Assembly: GCA_964426305.1 (NCBI GenBank)
Contig: CAYRPO010000043.1
Location: forward strand, 1-7,708
From: CAYRPO01 sp964426305
GTDB taxonomy: Bacteria > Patescibacteriota > Saccharimonadia > Saccharimonadales > CAIOMD01
Direction of reading: 5' to 3'
DNA length: 7,708 bases
Shown here: piece after piece, positions 6,102-7,708 of the stretch
Numbering within the stretch: position 1 is the stretch's first letter
Layout: every line of letters begins with the position of its first letter
Program-made: the position numbers and the translations under genes
The notes under the pieces: generated by a model
Seen by the model: the letters and a program-made list of their open reading frames with translations, nothing else
What the model was told of the DNA's origin: nothing
Database searches by the model: none

Positions 6102-7526
6102 TTATTCCTTCGTTTTATTCATTATAACAGATTGAGATCGTCGACGCAGCCCAAGCACAACAACCACTAAAGCCCCATACAATATCAGCATGCCCGAAGC
6201 GGTGATTGCCGCCTGCACCGTTGCTCCCGGCAAGCCTGCAAACCAACGCGCAAGCCAAAGCATTATGTCCAAAATAATGCGAGCTGGTAGGGCAAACCAA
6301 CCAGAAAATGCAGGCACCAGCATACCGCCAAGCCCAGCAATAAGCGTAGTAAGCATGGCAAGCGGAACCATGGGCACAATAATCGTATTTGCTACCAGAC
6401 CAATGACCGATATACGCGCAAATATAAACATGATCAACGGCAGCGTTGTTAGTTGAGCAGCCAGACTTTCTATGGAAACTTGCCCAACTAACGGCACGCT
6501 ACGGGCACCAAAAAGCCGTTTTTCAAGTAACGGCGCTACGATCAGCACCCCACCAAAGGCCAAAAACGACAGATACCAACCAATGTCACCCCATACATAA
6601 TAGGGATTCACAAAAGCGGTTAACATGGCAACGAAAGATATGAGCACAACTGGACGAAACGTCCTGCCATAGTACCATGCCAGCAAGCTCAAACCAGATA
6701 CGATTGATGCTCGTACAATCGACGGACTAAAGCCAGTGATCAGCAAAAACACATAGATCAAACTGCTCGAAAAAAATACAATTTGAAAACGCGACAAGCG
6801 ACGTAATCCCCTTGTAACCGCCTGGATAATAATTGTTAGATTATAGCCAGAAACAGCAACAATATGCGTGAGTCCCGCCGCAGTAAGCGTCAAGGCTACG
6901 TCGGCCGGCAGTAGACTCCGCTCACCCACAAGAAGCCCTACACCAAAGCTTGCTGCGGGCTCTGGCAGCGCTGTTTGCACGCCTGCGATAAACTCGCGGC
7001 GCACATCTTCGATGTGACTATCAGCACGTGCCACAACATCAACTTGTGCATAGCTAATCGTCGCCTGCTTGCCACCACGACTTGGATAGAGCTTGCCCTT
7101 CGCTCGCACTATATCATGGCGATACACCGCTGCCTCACCATAACCGCTGACTCGAATCTTACCAGGCAACCGCACACCATCCGACAAGACGATCGACCCT
7201 ACCGAAAATCCCAACTGGCCGTTATTGGCATAATAACCATCTTCCGTAGCTCGCGCCTCGATCGTTACGGTCTTTCCGTATCGCTCGACATACTCCTGGT
7301 TTTGCATCTGCAACAGGCCACCCCTCCACCAGCCCAGCAAAAAACAAAACAAAATAACCACACTCAGCCGCAACAGTGTACCGCGCAATACCAAGGGCAA
7401 CATACATACCCCAAGCAGCAACCAGCTAAGCGACAATGGCTCTGTAAACCGAGATAAAAACAACCCGACTAAAACGCTTAAAAAGCCTACTGCTAAGCTG
7501 GTTGTTCTGCGAACACGCCATGACAT
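6102..7526 (-). CDS. comEC: ComEC/Rec2-type DNA uptake channel, short form without nuclease domain
   Basis: Polytopic membrane protein that carries single-stranded DNA across the cytoplasmic membrane during natural transformation. Three N-terminal helices (about 9-70) lead into a soluble OB-like DUF4131 region (about 80-185). The Competence domain follows, with GVGLLVGERSLLP (195-207), the signature HIVAVSGYNLTII (221-233) and several further helices to about 460. The 474 residues end there: the C-terminal metallo-beta-lactamase-type domain of full-length (about 750-residue) ComEC is absent, as in many CPR forms. A GTG at 7532 is in frame, but the promoter at 7535-7563 would start transcription past it, so ATG 7526 is chosen. 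There is no Shine-Dalgarno before this ATG. Together with the pilus cluster it suggests competence. Confidence 0.92.
   Translation of the reverse strand: MSWRVRRTTSLAVGFLSVLVGLFLSRFTEPLSLSWLLLGVCMLPLVLRGTLLRLSVVILFCFLLGWWRGGLLQMQNQEYVERYGKTVTIEARATEDGYYANNGQLGFSVGSIVLSDGVRLPGKIRVSGYGEAAVYRHDIVRAKGKLYPSRGGKQATISYAQVDVVARADSHIEDVRREFIAGVQTALPEPAASFGVGLLVGERSLLPADVALTLTAAGLTHIVAVSGYNLTIIIQAVTRGLRRLSRFQIVFFSSSLIYVFLLITGFSPSIVRASIVSGLSLLAWYYGRTFRPVVLISFVAMLTAFVNPYYVWGDIGWYLSFLAFGGVLIVAPLLEKRLFGARSVPLVGQVSIESLAAQLTTLPLIMFIFARISVIGLVANTIIVPMVPLAMLTTLIAGLGGMLVPAFSGWFALPARIILDIMLWLARWFAGLPGATVQAAITASGMLILYGALVVVVLGLRRRSQSVIMNKTKE
6106..6111 (-). promoter_or_regulatory. Ribosome binding site of yebC
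   Basis: GAAGGA on the - strand, 9 bases before ATG 6096. It decides between the two in-frame ATGs six bases apart and overlaps the last codons of comEC. Confidence 0.7.
6121..6129 (-). promoter_or_regulatory. Extended -10 promoter element for yebC
   Basis: TGTTATAAT on the - strand, a perfect TGn-TATAAT inside the last codons of comEC. There are 24 bases between it and ATG 6096, giving a leader of roughly 18 bases that contains the GAAGGA site. The -35 region is weak (CTGCGT at 17-base spacing, 2 of 6 matches). It would drive yebC-ruvC independently of comEC. Confidence 0.5.
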
Positions 7527-7534
7527 ATGCACGC

Positions 7535-7563
7535 ATCATACGCCTACGAGCAATAGCTGCCAA
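7535..7563 (-). promoter_or_regulatory. Promoter of comEC
   Basis: TTGGCA (7558-7563), a 17-base spacer and TATGAT (7535-7540) on the - strand, each 5 of 6 to consensus at ideal spacing. Eight bases separate the -10 from ATG 7526, so the transcript should be leaderless. It excludes the GTG at 7532, which lies only 2 bases after the -10. Confidence 0.6.
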
Positions 7564-7580
7564 TGATCTTTGCGCACAGA

Positions 7581-7609
7581 TTGACAAAATGGTTGAAATA
7601 AGCGAAAAT
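7581..7609 (+). promoter_or_regulatory. Probable promoter of the tRNA-Lys gene
   Basis: A perfect -35 TTGACA (7581-7586) is followed at 17 bases by GAAAAT (7604-7609, 4 of 6 to the -10 consensus); AATACT (7607-7612) is an alternative at 20 bases. Transcription would begin about 30 bases before the mature tRNA. The -35 boxes of this and the comEC promoter are 17 bases apart, back to back. Confidence 0.45.
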
Positions 7610-7646
7610 ACTGTAGCCTCACAGCAATACTACGCCAGTCACTTTC

Positions 7647-7708
7647 GGGACCATAGCTCAGCTGGTTAGAGCACCTGCCTTTTAAGCAGGGTGTCGTGGG
7701 TTCAAGCC
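7647..7708 (+). tRNA. tRNA-Lys(UUU), cut off by the window end
   Basis: Cloverleaf read directly: 5' acceptor strand GGGACCA (7647-7653), T8-A9, D stem GCTC/GAGC (7656-7659, 7669-7672) with GG in the loop at 7664-7665. The anticodon stem is CCTGC/GCAGG (7674-7678, 7686-7690) with loop CTTTTAA. The anticodon is TTT (7681-7683), which reads AAA and AAG lysine codons. The T stem 5' strand GTGGG (7696-7700) and loop TTCAAGC follow; the rest of the T stem, the 3' acceptor strand and any encoded CCA lie beyond the window. No intron. Confidence 0.95.

Noticed and set aside
5282..6127. Long + strand open frame opposite yebC
   Set aside because: It is antisense to the unmistakable yebC, and its Ser/Thr/Ala-rich composition is what the complement of a real gene with this codon use gives.
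6840..6845. Another TATAAT on the - strand
   Set aside because: It is in the middle of the comEC coding region, far from any start codon; treated as chance.
7530..7532. GTG as the comEC start codon
   Set aside because: It lies only 2 bases downstream of the predicted -10 box and adds just two residues; ATG 7526 fits the promoter geometry. An AGG 10 bases before the GTG keeps it possible.
7520..7669. A 49-codon + strand open frame (ATG 7520, TAG 7667-7669) beside comEC
   Set aside because: It overlaps the comEC start on the other strand, the tRNA promoter and the first 23 bases of the tRNA, has no ribosome binding site, and its product shows no recognisable pattern.
1..7708. CRISPR array, insertion sequence, phage or toxin-antitoxin genes
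   Set aside because: No direct-repeat arrays, terminal inverted repeats, transposase, integrase or small paired toxin-like genes are visible; every large open frame is a housekeeping, pilus, competence or PH-domain gene.

Overview
The window looks like ordinary chromosome of a Patescibacteria/CPR bacterium, most likely Candidatus Saccharibacteria (TM7). This is an inference from gene content: a compact Gram-positive-style type IV pilus cluster, a yebC-ruvC-ruvA-ruvB block, a short ComEC lacking its nuclease domain, and a two-helix bacterial PH-domain protein. TGA is the stop of pilM, pilN, pilO, ruvA and ruvC, so the code is standard table 11 and not the UGA=Gly code of Gracilibacteria/Absconditabacteria. 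Coding density is very high; the largest non-coding stretch is about 120 bases.

Left part (1-2635, + strand): a four-gene pilus assembly cluster, pilM-pilN-pilO plus a 98-residue membrane protein in the usual PilP position. Each gene overlaps the next by an ATGA stop/start junction, so they should be translationally coupled. PilM is the cytoplasmic actin-like ring protein, PilN and PilO are single-pass alignment-complex proteins, and the last protein may stand in for PilP.

Middle and right part (2644-7526, - strand, reading right to left): comEC - yebC - ruvC - ruvA - ruvB - PH-domain protein, tightly packed. ComEC is the DNA-uptake channel, which pairs functionally with the pilus. YebC is a translation factor. 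RuvA, RuvB and RuvC process Holliday junctions, including those from recombination of taken-up DNA. The two gene clusters converge with 8 bases between their stop codons and no recognisable terminator.

Right edge (7533-7708): a short intergenic region with two apparently divergent promoters, one for comEC and one for a tRNA-Lys(UUU) gene that the window cuts off in its T arm.

The most interesting signal is in the promoters. On the - strand, ruvA, the PH-domain gene and comEC each have a -10 box (TATAAT, TATAAT, TATGAT) exactly 8 bases before the ATG. Transcription would then start at or within 1-2 bases of the start codon, predicting leaderless mRNAs. yebC instead has an extended -10 farther upstream and a good Shine-Dalgarno. 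I see no mobile element, CRISPR array or obviously new multi-gene system.
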